From the NCBI GenBank assembly GCA_014281115.1, contig JACONQ010000005.1:1302001-1366000 (forward strand): 64,000 nt of DNA, read 5' to 3'. The position numbers and the translations under genes were made by a program. Under the pieces are notes generated by a model. It did no database searches and was not told the origin of the DNA. It saw nothing but the letters and a program-made list of their open reading frames with translations. Below are positions 34,301 through 45,300 of this stretch, one piece after another (positions within the stretch are counted from its first letter, which is position 1; each line of letters opens with the position of its first letter). Source of the stretch: Laburnicola sp. R22_1. Its lineage: Eukaryota > Ascomycota > Dothideomycetes > Pleosporales > Didymosphaeriaceae.

Positions 34301-35539
34301 TCTTGCAGCCCTGCAAAAGCAACAGGCAATGCAGCACCTAGTAGAACTAGGTCTAGCACAAGAGCTGCAATACTCCTCACCCCTCTTTCTCTCTTTCTCT
34401 CCCCCCGCCCCCCCTACACACACACTCTCTCTCTCTCTTAGCACATAGATGCCTCAAAATGCAAGGAAATCATCCTAATATACACGCACTGCTTAGTCTC
34501 TCTAACTAGAAGGGGAGCTGTAGTTCTGAAATGGTAGCAATACCCGCGTAGGCAAGAAATGCTTTCTAGGGTAGTGTGTTAGCACTGCAATTCCATAGCT
34601 TAGCACGTCGTATATGCCCTTTGGGAGGCGAGATGGTGGACTTAATCCTCATCAACTAGACGAAAAATGAATACTAACCAACTAACCATTCAACCCAGAG
34701 GTTATACTCAAAAGGTTCACCAACACTACCCTAGATGAGCAGGAATCGCGAGAGAGCTCTACGTTAGTACTCAGCGGATCTAACTGGCGTAAACTAGACC
34801 GCCTTGTACGATCCGCAGTAGAAGATCAGAGTAGTAAGGACGCGCAGAAGCTTAGCCGCTCACTCTACCACATCTCAGTTCAAAATAAGTTACTTTACCA
34901 TAAGATTGCTAGGTTAAGAGAGGCTCTTACTACGAAAAAGAAGCACAAGAAGAAGGGAAAACCTCTAGATCTGCAACAACGTTAAGAGTACTATGGGGGG
35001 GCGGTTTTCTGGTCACCAAGGAAGGTTAGGGAGGCTCGCGTACGTCAGTCTATAAAGGAACAAGAGGAGAAGGAGCAGAAGCTTCAAAAAGCTAAGAAGG
35101 CTGAGTTAAAGAAGGCAGCTAAGCTATGCAAGGAGAAAATTGCAGAGGAGAAGCGTGTGGCGAGGGAGGCAGCCAAGGTAGCCAAGGAGAAGGAGAAGGC
35201 TAAGAAGGCAGCAGAGCGTGCTCGCCAGAGAGAAGCTCGCGACGATGCAAAAGCTCTACAATCTACCCAAAAGGGTAAGAGAAAGGCCTCACAGCCATCT
35301 ATACAGAGCAACAAGCGTCAGAAACGCGTAGTTAATACTATAACTACTCAGGAGGCTTCAGGTGCCGCATCAGCAGCTCCACCCAAGACCACGCGGCACA
35401 GCCGCAACGTTAAGCTTCCAAGTAAATATAAGTAGCACAGGTGAATCGCAAGCATCAAAATAGTACTCTACTACAAAATCTCGTAATAATAGCGATTTTG
35501 TGTGGCTCTGCAGCCTTATTTTAGTTAAGCTGCTATGGT

Positions 35540-35587
35540 GTTCAGCGGGGCGTTGACTGAATCCGGGCGTTGAGTGCACGGACACAG
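35540..35587 (-). repeat. Right terminal inverted repeat of pogo element (48 bp)
   Basis: Exact reverse complement of the left repeat; ends ...GGACACAG followed by the TA duplication. Confidence 0.95.
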
Positions 35588-36356
35588 TATCCGCAAAGTC
35601 AGCGACGAGTTTAGGAGTTTCCTATTACAAGTACTAACTTTTCTGGACAGGAATCATAATAGATTGGTGATTGTAAGGCTCCAGGCGCTGGGGTTTCCGA
35701 CTAAGCGCCGAGAACTGTTCACCAGGCCCAATTGGCTAACAAGGTGCTACGCGGAATTTGAGGTTGGTGAGCATATCGACAGATGAGTGGGATGAGGATT
35801 GGAAGGTATGATACCCACTTGGATACAGTACTAGGCAAAGTCCGAGTACTGCGTGCTACTCCAGGATGGGAAATAGGAAGGCGGAATATACTTAGACTTC
35901 TGTCCACAGTTACATAAATCGACAATGGAAACGAATTAGAGAGCGTGTGCTTCTTTCCTTGGCATAAGTCTTTACTCATACGTGTACCAGTTGCTTGTAA
36001 TGGTGGTACCGAACCTGGGCAGTTAATGACGACCATGATACATTGCAAGCGGCCGGGCTTGTGAACAGGATACCTAGGTATCTTCAAACGACATAAAGAA
36101 GCCAATACATATGAGAAGGGGACTTTGCATCTCGGCAGCTCGACGCGTAGTCCTGTAGCTAGTCAGCACGTCATTTGCGCTAAGAAATTTCCCCTTCACG
36201 AAAGATGCACGTCGCAAAACTAAAGAGAACCCAACAAACAACGCATATTTGAATACGTTTCCCTTTACTTCTGTCTACTCATCATACCAACCTACATTCC
36301 TCCCCATTCATTCAAGCTTCAATTGTCTCTACCGAACCTCCAGTGCAGCAAACACA
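35588..36356. other. Intergenic: right flank of pogo element and MET14 promoter
   Basis: No gene recognised. The final 100 bases before 36357 are CT-rich and probably include the leader of the APS kinase gene. Confidence 0.5.
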
Positions 36357-37162
36357 ATGGCAACGTGAGCCCCACCATGCCCCGCCATGCACCCATTCCT
36401 CCCGACTCACACCCCAGCAGAAACATCACCTGGCACGCGTCGCTCTCCCGCAGCGAGCGCAACACATACCGCAAGCAGCGCGGCTTCACCATCTGGTTCA
36501 CGGGGCTCTCCGCCTCGGGCAAATCCACCATCGCGACCGCCCTCGAGCAACACCTCCTCCATCTCGGGCTCGCAGCGTACCGTCTGGACGGCGACAACGT
36601 GCGCTTCGGGCTCAACAAGGACCTGGGCTTCGACGAGAAGAGCCGAAATGAGAACATCAGGCGGATAGCTGAGGTGCGTGGCGTTCGATCTGCATATTGC
36701 GCAAGTTGGGGGCGCGAGCACGCAACGCGGCCCGCGCAGTGCCACGGAGGGAAGAAGTAAAGCAATACGAGCTAGGCGCTAATATGGGGGTTGTAGGTGG
36801 CCAAACTCTTCGCTGATAGCTCCACCATTGCTATTACGTCGTTCATTTCGCCGTACAAGGCGGACCGCGCGATTGCGCGTGAACTGCACGCCGCTACGCA
36901 AGCTGCGCATCCCGATGACGAGCCCCTTGCTTTTATTGAGGTCTTTGTAGATCTTCCGCTTGAGGTCGCTGAGGCGCGTGATCCAAAGGGGCTATATAAG
37001 AAGGCAAGGGAAGGAAAGATCCCTGAGTTCACGGGCATCAGTGCGCCGTATGAGGCGCCCGAGAACCCCGAGATCAAGATCCAGAGCGATAAGACGAGTG
37101 TGGAGGACGCGGTGAGGCAGATTACAGAGTATCTTGAGAAGAGGGGGCTATTGAAGTTGTAA
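36357..37162 (+). CDS. MET14: Adenylyl-sulfate (APS) kinase
   Basis: Three exons: a tiny 8-base first exon 36357-36364 (ATGGCAAC), then 36421-36673 and 36797-37162; the introns are 56 and 123 bp and the protein has 208 residues. The spliced N-terminus [20 protein letters not shown] is the conserved beginning of fungal APS kinases, which decides the first exon. The P-loop GLSASGKST is at residues 31-39, [16 protein letters not shown] follows, and ISPYKADR and [25 protein letters not shown] complete the fold. The enzyme phosphorylates adenylyl sulfate with ATP to give PAPS in sulfate assimilation. An ATG at 36378 opens another frame continuous with exon 2 but would lack the conserved start. Confidence 0.93.
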
Positions 37163-37789
37163 TGCGGTGGATGTAGGGGATTGGACTATCGGATATGGGA
37201 CACGGTGAGGATGTTAGCATGTGGAAGTACGGATTTCCAGGCACTATGTCCACAATGAGCGCTTTTGTTGAGAGATATAGAAGCTAGAGCTCCATGATCA
37301 TGACATTACAAGAGTTAGAGACTACAGCAAAGTCAAAGCAAAGTCCATTTCAATGGATAGCCTATACTCTCAAGTGTCAGTCTATGTGCATGTTCGATAT
37401 CGAAACCACAAGGCCAGTTTAAAACAGTTGAAATGAAATCACGGAATACTTAAAGAAAATTTCGAGCAATCAAAGAAAGCACCCTTAGAAATTTTGCCCA
37501 GAACTCTCAGAGCTCGCACTTGGGCTCTGTCCCATACCGGGCTGTATCGGGGCATAAGTCACTCCATCTCCCGGCACCCTGGTGCCTGAATAGCCCCAAG
37601 TCCTCCAGGCATGACCGGTACGGCAAGGTCAACATGCGCCATGCTTCTCGTCGGTATAACCCTTCCTCTGCCACCCGTTCGTGAAACCACGACGCTTTCC
37701 TGTGTTACTTCACTTCTTTCTGGTATATCCATCGTTGCAGTAGTACTAGTATCCTGCGATACTGAAGCCACGAGAGTGTTTTGAGACGT
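37163..37789. other. Intergenic, possibly with the last exon of the neighbouring minus-strand gene
   Basis: The minus strand at 37789-37559 is open and Ser/Thr-rich (TSQNTLVASVSQDTSTTATM) and could be a third exon of the secreted-protein gene, joined by a 39-bp intron at 37828-37790. That intron would be shorter than the others in this window, so I leave it out of the main model. Otherwise no gene is seen. Confidence 0.4.
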
Positions 37790-38785
37790 CTAAAACGAAA
37801 CATAAAGAGTGTCGAGCGATGTTGGTACCGAAGAAGCGGGCGTCTCCTGCGCGAACACGGCACTGGTGTGCGTCTCATTCGTGACACCTGGGTTCTCGCT
37901 CTGCAACCCTGTGCACCCTCTCCATCTCCTCACTTCTCCGCAAAACAGAGTTTCGCACGGCATCACACACGGAATTCCTGGGTTGACGTAGACATTCAAC
38001 GCTTCCGGCCATGTCCAGCCCCTTACACCTGTATCTGCATATAAAGTCAGTATGGTTCGAAAAGGTGGTGACAGGTACTTGTGCATATGTCTCACTTAAG
38101 CGAGAGAAAGGATGTCTTTCTCAGGCATATGAAGATACACACACTTTGTACCCGCAACTTACGTACACCCCTTCAGGCCTATCGGTTGCCCCTTTCGTCC
38201 TGGCGGACAGGCGCAATAGTCCTTCTCGCACATAGCCCCGGGACCGCAGGGCTTTGCACCTGGTACACTGCACTTTTGTAGTGGACAAGGTGGAGATTCG
38301 GAGCCCGCGACGGTTGGGATGTCTGAGTCTTGCTGGCCAGTAATCGCGTTGTATTCACCTTTTCCAGCAGGTTGCGGTGTAGGTTGAGCATCCGGTGGAG
38401 GGGTCGCCTTCGAGGAGAGGGAAAGAGAGCAGCGGAAGTCGCGTGGGCAATGGCTGCAGTTGAGGACTTCGGATGGACAATTTATCCAAGGTGCCGGCGT
38501 GATGTTATCGACCATTTGTGCTCGTCCGTTGTCGTTCCACGGCGAAATCGGGTCGAGCGAGATGGGAGCGACATTGTTGGGATCAGGAGTCCACTCGGGA
38601 TTTATGGTATAGCCTGTATTCAGATCTGTATCTGAGTCGGGGCTCGCTCCGGCTGCTTGTCGAGCTAAGTGGTGAGTATCAATTTTCTGTTTGCTGTGTT
38701 CCGAAGTTTGGAAGGAGCGATGCATATCTTGAGCCGGCGAGGAAGCCGCGAACGGGAGGAAGAAAACGAAGAGCTGATAAAGCAT
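37790..38785 (-). CDS. Secreted Cys-rich protein, function unknown
   Basis: Exon 1 38785-38167, a 132-bp intron 38166-38035 (GTACGT donor, TATGCAG acceptor), exon 2 38034-37790; 287 residues. A signal peptide MLYQLFVFFLPFAASSPAQ is followed by a polar, Pro/Asp/Ser-rich region, then two Cys-rich blocks: CPSEVLNCSHCPRDFRC, and CPLQKCSVPGAKPCGPGAMC with EKDYCACPPGRKG. After the splice comes VRGWTWPEALNVYVNPGIPC and PCETLFC. The spacing resembles EGF-like extracellular proteins, and I recall similar uncharacterised proteins in other ascomycetes. The start was chosen at the signal-peptide ATG, not at in-frame ATGs further upstream. The 3' end is uncertain, since the stop may lie in an intron and the gene may continue to 37559. 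Confidence 0.65.
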
Positions 38786-39072
38786 CGTCGTAGGAGTAGA
38801 CTTGAGGCTGGCACATTGCCAGTCAAGCCGCCGAGGCGTCGGTGTTATTAAAACTTCCCATGGCCGATGTGGCCGGTACCACATATGCAAGGGCACATGT
38901 CGAGGAGTTGACACAAGGCTGGAAAAATGCACTAGCAGCACGAAACGGAATGCACATGATGCGAATTGAATACTGAGAAATATCGAATTCGCGCACGACT
39001 CATTCCTAGATGCTAGATTGAGGCCCATTGTCCCTCAAATGTGCAGCTACCGCTTCTCAGACAGCGACGACT

Positions 39073-39914
39073 TTACCACTTCTCTACAGCTGGCCTGAGG
39101 TCGAGTTCCCACGTGAAGTTGGTCGGTGGTTGTGTGTGCAGGTACCAGTAGTCGTTTGCAATCTAGGCTTGTCAGTTTGAAGTCTCTTTATGATAGAAAT
39201 GTACGCACTCCATCGGCGCTCAACTTGGCTTCTGGCCCCAGATCCTTTAACCATCCCCTCGTCGCAGGCGTGTCAATCACACCATCGATAATGGCATGGC
39301 TAACGTGCACACCTTGGGGTCCGAATTCCTTCGCCAAGCTCTGGCTCAGAGCACGCAGCGCCCATTTGCCTGTCGAGAAAGAGGACATCAAGGCGCTGCT
39401 CTTAATAGACGCAGTTGCGCCCGTGAAGATGAGCGAAGGTGGGTGCTGAGACTTCTGCTCTACGCCCTTCAGGAGGAAGGGAAGGGTGGCCTGGGAGAAA
39501 AGAAAGCCACCCTTGGCGCTGACATCTAGCGATTTGGAGAAATCGGCTTCCTGCAATTCGAGAAACGGCTTTCGAGTGAAGCCGCCGCTGGCATTGAAGA
39601 TGGCTGCCTGTATTTCGGTCAGTCTTTACATCTTAATGATGTTGTCCAGATATACATACCGCGGCCCCCACATCTGAACCAAACTCCTTTTTGATGCTTT
39701 CCACGGCGTTCTGGATACTCTTCGAATCCGCGATGTCTGCGCTGATACCGACTGCCTTTCCGCCGTTTGAGTTGATCTCCTCCGCGAGAGTCTTGAAACT
39801 ATCGGGGTTCCTCGCTAGCAATACTACTGGGTATGCAGACGCGAACTTGCGCGCAATAGAGGCTCCAGTACCAGCGCCGACACCGGCGACGATTGCAATC
39901 AGCTTCGAAGCCAT
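39073..39914 (-). CDS. Short-chain dehydrogenase/reductase with Phe in place of catalytic Tyr
   Basis: Exons 39914-39660, 39607-39209 and 39162-39073 with introns of 52 and 46 bp; 247 residues, the usual size for a classical SDR. The nucleotide-binding motif is GVGAGTGASIA near the N-terminus, followed by the Asp-containing ISADIADSKS. The NAG-like motif appears as IFNASGGF. The active-site YxxxK is FSTGK in the context SSFSTGKWALRALSQSL, so the proton-donating Tyr is Phe. The end reads NDYWYLHTQPPTNFTWELDL, common to a subgroup of SDRs found in fungi and bacteria. The substrate is unknown; with Phe the usual SDR mechanism would be impaired, although the subgroup seems to share this residue. 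Confidence 0.85.
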
Positions 39915-41244
39915 GATGAGACAGGTGACGTTGTAGGATTAGACAAAGAACTTCGTAGAGGGCGGAGATGAGTGTTTGAGGGGAATCGAGGACTGAAGCT
40001 CACTAGATCCGAGGTGTTTAGTAACCTGCTGTTACTGTTGTGCAATGTCGCGTCGTATTGCACGATGCGGACCTGGTCGGAGACCGAAGCAACGTCATGA
40101 TTATTAAGCGAGCAGCATGAATGTTTGAGCTGCACACCTTGATTGTGACCGACCGTCCATATGTAGATGAGTTGGAGGTACATTTTAATACGAGCCAATC
40201 AATGCAAGGTAATTTACATCAACCGGAGATGTTCCTGGAAAGTGGGCAGCGATCTAGCCAGGCGGTTTGAGGTGCGACTCATTATCTGTGCACAGCGTTC
40301 AACAATGTAAAAGTATGCCCCCGAAGAGTCAGTAGCCCTGGGAAGCGTCACGGAATCAGATCGATTTGATCCCAAATTTCTTCCTGGGGCTATGTACACA
40401 ACATGCACGGGAGATTTGTTCCAGTCAAGTAGGCCGTGCACGATATGACAGAGAGACATCTTTCGAAAAGGTAGATTTCAGAGAAGGGATCTATAATCGA
40501 ATTGAGTTCCCATTTCCAGTTTAGTTGTGACAAAGACATCCATCGCTTATCAATGAAAGGTTATGAAAGACGAGTCGTCGGACGGGATCATTCTACGACA
40601 AGGCTTGCGGTAGTTCGAATTGTAGCTCGAACTGCCGACTCTATGACTGTTTAGAATGAAGCAAATGCTCATATGTGCAAGGAAAGTTGAGGTAGGTTTG
40701 CTGGCAAGCCGCAAGAGCAACGAGTCGACCAGTTAGCTGTGGCATCGACCTAACAAAACCTGGCTATTCAATATCGTTCACGAAAATATGTTTCTCCCCA
40801 TCAAACCGCAAGCTTCATCGATAACTCGGAAACGGTCTGCAGGCGAGCATGACTTCAAAAGCCATATCAATCAATCTTCGCTAGTCGTATAACTTCATGC
40901 AACCATCGAGAAAGGCTGAAAAGTAGATATACTAGCGTGTTGTGATGCATCGAAAAATCGATGAACCCTGAGGTGAGGGCAAAAGGCAATTCACGTTGCG
41001 CTCAAGGCGGCACCGCTTCTGATCGTAACCCAAGTCGTTGTTACATGCCATCATAGGCCTGTCCATTGCCCAAGCTCGGTTGATATAACGCCCCTACTTT
41101 TCCATGCACCGTGGCATGTTCGGAAGTGGTGAAGAGATGTTATGCATTCCGTCCGCTCGATGTAAAAGAGGTACAGCCCGCGCCTAATTCCCCGGGCATC
41201 CTAGCCATGATATTGTCGTCAACCAGAGAAAAGCACACCATCGT
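39915..41244. other. Intergenic, no gene recognised
   Basis: Upstream of the SDR gene and downstream of RPL26. Only short unconvincing frames are present on either strand. Confidence 0.5.
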
Positions 41245-41902
41245 CTATGCCTCCGACTTCTTCTTCTGAAGCTCGCGGCCCTGGCTTATCCTTTCCAGGA
41301 TGTTCTCACGGTCCTGCTGCGCGTCAGTGCCCGTTGTTGTTACGCCATGCCCTCCACTGGCATACCTTGTCGAGCTTGAGCTTCGTGACAACGACCTTGG
41401 AGGCGGCGATGGGGACCGGGACGGACTGGCCGTTGCTCTTCTCACGGACGACTGCGAACTTATGAGCGTATGTCGAGCATGTACACACTATTGGACGAAC
41501 CTCCGTTGATGTGAAGCGCGTACTTGAGGCGGTAGACGGAGGCGACCTTGCCCTCGCGGCCCTTGTGTGTTCCACGCACAATCATGATCTCGTCCTGGTA
41601 TGTTTAGCATCGTCGTAAGCCACGCGTGGTTCGGAGTTGCGTACGTCTTTTCGGATCGGGATGCTGCTTAGATTAGCGGACATATTGCCAATCAGGCTTG
41701 AGGAGAATTACCTTCGCGCGTTGTGCTTCTCGCGGAGTTCCTTGCTGAGCGGCGCCTAGTATCGTCAGGAAACGTCCCCCAACATGGCTCTTTCTCGGGC
41801 ACGAACCGACATGATCACACGGCGGACGCTGCTGGGAGCGCTGAAGTGCGCCTTCCGCGACTTGCGGCGCGAGCTCGCGACGGAGTTCTGGACCTTGGTC
41901 AT
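41245..41902 (-). CDS. RPL26: 60S ribosomal protein L26 (uL24)
   Basis: Six exons: 41902-41807, 41755-41712, 41663-41645, 41594-41501, 41451-41366 and 41313-41245. All five introns are 48-52 bp with GT-AG ends, and the protein has 135 residues. The product begins [20 protein letters not shown] and contains [20 protein letters not shown], the KOW-type segment [20 protein letters not shown] and [20 protein letters not shown]. It binds rRNA near the peptide exit tunnel of the large subunit. Exon 3 is only 19 bases, so automatic gene finders may miss it. High intron density is usual for fungal ribosomal protein genes. It is divergent from the AT-hook gene. Confidence 0.95.
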
Positions 41903-42361
41903 TGTGCTGGTGGTGTTGACGACGGTGGTGTTGTGGACGATGGACTTCCGCAGGCTGGCAAAGTGTGTGCGGTCGAAAATTGAAGCTACCAAAGTGATTC
42001 GCTTCGCTTGCAGTGCGTACGCTAGCCTGAAGTCGACTAGCGCTGCGCACTCCTGCATCACGTGATCGGGTCATCCTCGGTCGTACAGCCTCTCCCTACC
42101 GTGGCGCGTCGCGACTTCCGCGTCTTGATACTGCACCTACGCTGTGTCTCAACCTGTCCGGATTCGCTGCATCTGTCCGATCCCGCTGTAGGACATTGCG
42201 CGCTTCCGGCACTCGCATCGACCGCCTTCGTTTATCCAACTCGACGTTTAGCCACCACGACCCACGAGTCGCGACCCGTGACCCGCCATTTTGATGCGCC
42301 TGCCCTACTCCGCACAGAACCGGTCTTAAGTAGAGTCGCGCCTCTCTCGCAGCTTGTAGCC
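41903..42361. promoter_or_regulatory. Shared upstream region of RPL26 and the AT-hook gene
   Basis: 459 bp between the divergent start codons. The plus-strand frame is open through this region from 42062, but the protein is taken to begin at 42362, where the low-complexity Asn/Tyr/Gln-rich N-terminus starts. No specific element could be assigned. Confidence 0.5.
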
Positions 42362-45300
42362 ATGGCGTCGAACAACTACAATCCGTACAACTACCCGTAC
42401 CAGCAGAGTTCGGCGCAGCAATACTCGGCATATCAAACGGCGCCTGCCTCGAACGACCTCGCTCAATCGTCGCGTCAATACCAGCCCGCACCTGCGACTT
42501 CACAGGCGGCGGATTACATGTCGTACCAGGGCCAATCCTACGGCGGCCAGGGAAATGCATACGGTGGGCCCCAGGACAATGGATGGGCCGGAAATAGCTA
42601 TGGTGGCAACCGTGAGACGACCAGTCGCGCTGCTGAGGTCTTGCGAAATATGAGCAATACGACGTATACGTCAAATAATGCGACGGCGGTGAGCCAGCCC
42701 GGATTCACCGCAACAAACGCCGCCACTGCCTCACGTTACTCGAGCAACACTCCTCAAGCGCAGCACTCTCACCATGCCCCGCAAAGCCACACGAGCTCAT
42801 CCTCCTACGGACAACCGCAGTCACGGCCCCGCAGTGTGAACACAAACCGTGGACAAGCTGCCACTTCACGTGGACTACCGTCGCCGGCAATGGCCGCTGG
42901 ATATCCGTCTCAGCGGGCGTCGACTGTCTATAACCAGCAGCCGCAGCGGCCGGCAAGTCCAGCGCAGGCGCAGTATACTCATAACACTCAGACGCCAGTG
43001 ACTTCTGCGAGGAATGCAGCCATGACCGCCGCCACACACTACAACGACTACACCAACAGACAGCTCCCGAATCTTGATGCCACCCGCAAAACCTATGCAG
43101 CTGTCTCTTCATCTTATAGTTACGGAGATACACAGGCGCCTACCCCCGTTGTACAGGCACCCACGAACAATGTTACAGAGACTTACAACCAAGGTACAAT
43201 CACCGTAGATCCAATGGCCGTCTACGATCCGTGGCCCGAATATCAGCGTAAGCAAGAAGCACTGCGAGCGCAAAAAGCTGCCGAAGATGCGGCTCGTGCG
43301 GAGCAGGAGCGCATCGCAGAAGAAGCCCGGCAAGAGGAAGAAAGGAAGAAAGACGAAGAACGAAAGAAACAAGAAGAAGAGGAAAGGGTACGCATGGCAA
43401 GCATAAGTAAATCAAAACAAAAGAGTCGCAAGTCACAGCAACCATCAGCCGCTGAGGTTGGCTCCTCGTCTTCTGCCGGTGCCTCAACTGAAGCTGCTTT
43501 TGGCGATCCGATGGAGTCGGAAATCCGCGCACTAATGGCGAAGATGCGGGAGTTCAACAGCAAAGACCCGGCACTACTGGCACGTATCTGGGAAGAGGAG
43601 AGAAGGGCAAAAATTCCCAAGTCTCCTACTGCTTCCAGCAACCCTGCATCCCAAGCTACTGCTCAAGCAGCCCAGCCCAGTGCACCTCAAGCTGGCAACC
43701 AGAAGAAGAAGGCTGCTGTGAGAGAGATACCCGCCGCCGCCGCCGCGAAAGTGGTGACACCGGTTCCAACTCCACATATGGCAAGACCAGCACTGCCTCC
43801 TACAGTTGCGTCGACGCGTGCTGGCGGGAACACAATCTGGCCCCCAGAGAAGAAAGCCACATTAGCAACAGCGGCCGCCACATATCTAAAGATCCAAAAC
43901 CCTCAGATCCCCCTGGAGTCGGATCAAATACTCAACATGTTGGACGGGAACCCTTCCTATATTGAGTTATGCGAGCAATTGGAGAACATGGGCCTGAAGC
44001 TAGACCGCGCAGCTTTTGCAAAGAATTTACTTACTGCAGTACCAGACGTAAATTCTACGTCGAGAGCCAAAACCGTGCAAGGCCCCAGTACTGGCACGGT
44101 GGCTGCAAGGGCACCGGTCGCACCTCCAGCCATCATGAAGAGAGATATTGGCACACCCGCAACTCCGGCCGCTAATTACGCTCCAGCAGCGCCATCTCCG
44201 GCATATCCTGCTTTTCCAGAGACTGCCAATTCGGCTGCTCCTACACCTGCTCCTGTCGCGGAAATGGTACCCATCAAGCCAGAATTGAAACGTCCTGCCA
44301 ACAAAGAAGAAGCCGCTAGAAAGCGTGATTTCAACGATCTCATCGATCTGACGCAGGTAGACGATGACGACCTAGAGCCGCCCCCCAAAAAAACGAACAT
44401 TGGATCAATGTACTCGTACGCTCCCGCTGGTCAAAATGCCCACGACTACATGGATCTCGATGAAGGTCCTTCTGCCAACTTCCCCATTCCGGCTCGTGCC
44501 ACTCCGCAGCCTGTTGTTCAGCAACCCGACCCGCCGGCAGCTCGTGAGCTGCGATACACTGACATCGTAGAGCCGCTGGACCGCAAGAAGGCGCTGCGTC
44601 GCAACACATACAACATCAAAACAATTGCGCGAGACGTGCTACTTGCGTGCGGAAGACATCCTGAAACCCGGCAATTGAATCAGCATCTGGAGATCTTGAG
44701 GACGACCCTACCCCAGATTCAGCAGGATGCCGATTTGAGTACACTAAGGTGGGACTTGATAGACCCTGGAAGACCGCCACCAGGCTACTTCAGAGACAGT
44801 GTACAAGGTTTGGCAGAAGACGCGGACGACGAAGAGGACTCCGACGAAGAAGGAAGCAGACAACGCCCTCAATCGTCGTCCATGGATGCAAACGAAAGCA
44901 CGAGCCACCCCAAGGTCCAAGCTCCGCTCCCTGAGGCAATCAACCCGTTCAAACAAAAGCGGCGCGGACGTCCCCCGCGACACTCCTTCCCCGGCAACCG
45001 CACAACACCATCCACCCCAACGCGTCCAGTTTCTCAGAACATGAGTGCAAGCGCACCACGCGCGACCTCAGCTGGGGTTGGATATTCCGCATTTCGGTCA
45101 GCGACCCAGTATGATGCCAACGGCAATCCCTTGCCCAAGAAACGAGGTCGCCCAGTCGGCTGGCGGAAAAATATCCATGGCTCCACCGAAGCCCAGACAC
45201 GTCCCAGCGCCAACGGACACACAGGACCTCTGCGATGGAAGCCTTCCCAGCCAAGCGCACTACGCAACGAGAACACCGGTGGCAACGAACCCATTCGCAT

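Larger units (their letters stand above)
28670..34684 (+). mobile_element. Full-length Tad1-like LINE, heavily mutated, nested in pogo element
   Basis: Flanked by the 13-bp duplication ACCATTCAACCCA at 28657-28669 and 34685-34697. The 5' end (CACCAAACACTAACTTTTCG) resembles that of the second LINE in this window, so it is probably full length (6015 bp). It has an ORF1 with zinc knuckles, an ORF2 with endonuclease, reverse transcriptase and RNase H regions, and a 3' end AATACTAACCAACTA. Both frames are cut by dozens of stops, nearly all TAG. A pyrimidine-rich and CA/CT repeat tract lies at 34381-34438, in the 3' untranslated part. Confidence 0.9.
27536..35435 (+). pseudogene. Pogo-type transposase gene, broken
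   Basis: The ATG at 27536 opens an N-terminal helix-turn-helix (IASKHGVDRSTLSRRHQAI) and a CENP-B-type DNA-binding region, followed by the DDE domain. The first catalytic Asp is in YNMDEKGF, the second in LILDGHGSH (near 28364), and the third position reads LQPLNMVLF, an Asn where QPLD is usual. Stops occur at 28211 and near 28340-28355. Coding stops at 28669 where the LINE is inserted and resumes at 34698 with EVILKRFTNTTLDEQESRES, a further stop at about 34984, and the lysine-rich tail (EKEKAKKAAERARQREARDD) ending at 35435. The protein cannot be active as encoded here. Confidence 0.88.
27447..35587 (+). mobile_element. Pogo-like (Tc1/mariner) DNA transposon, interrupted by a LINE
   Basis: Perfect 48-bp terminal inverted repeats lie at 27447-27494 and 35540-35587, flanked by TA at 27445-27446 and 35588-35589. 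The element carries one transposase gene of the pogo/Fot type on the plus strand. It is 8141 bp long as it stands; without the nested LINE and one target copy it would be about 2.1 kb, normal for the family. The nested order shows that the DNA element arrived first. Confidence 0.93.

Noticed and set aside
34381..34438. CT/CA-rich tract as an independent microsatellite locus or promoter
   Set aside because: It lies in the 3' untranslated part of the nested LINE and is best seen as part of that element.
42062..42361. Upstream in-frame extension of the AT-hook protein by 100 codons
   Set aside because: Composition changes at MASNNYNPYNYPYQ, a good ATG context precedes it, and the extension would fill most of the promoter shared with RPL26.
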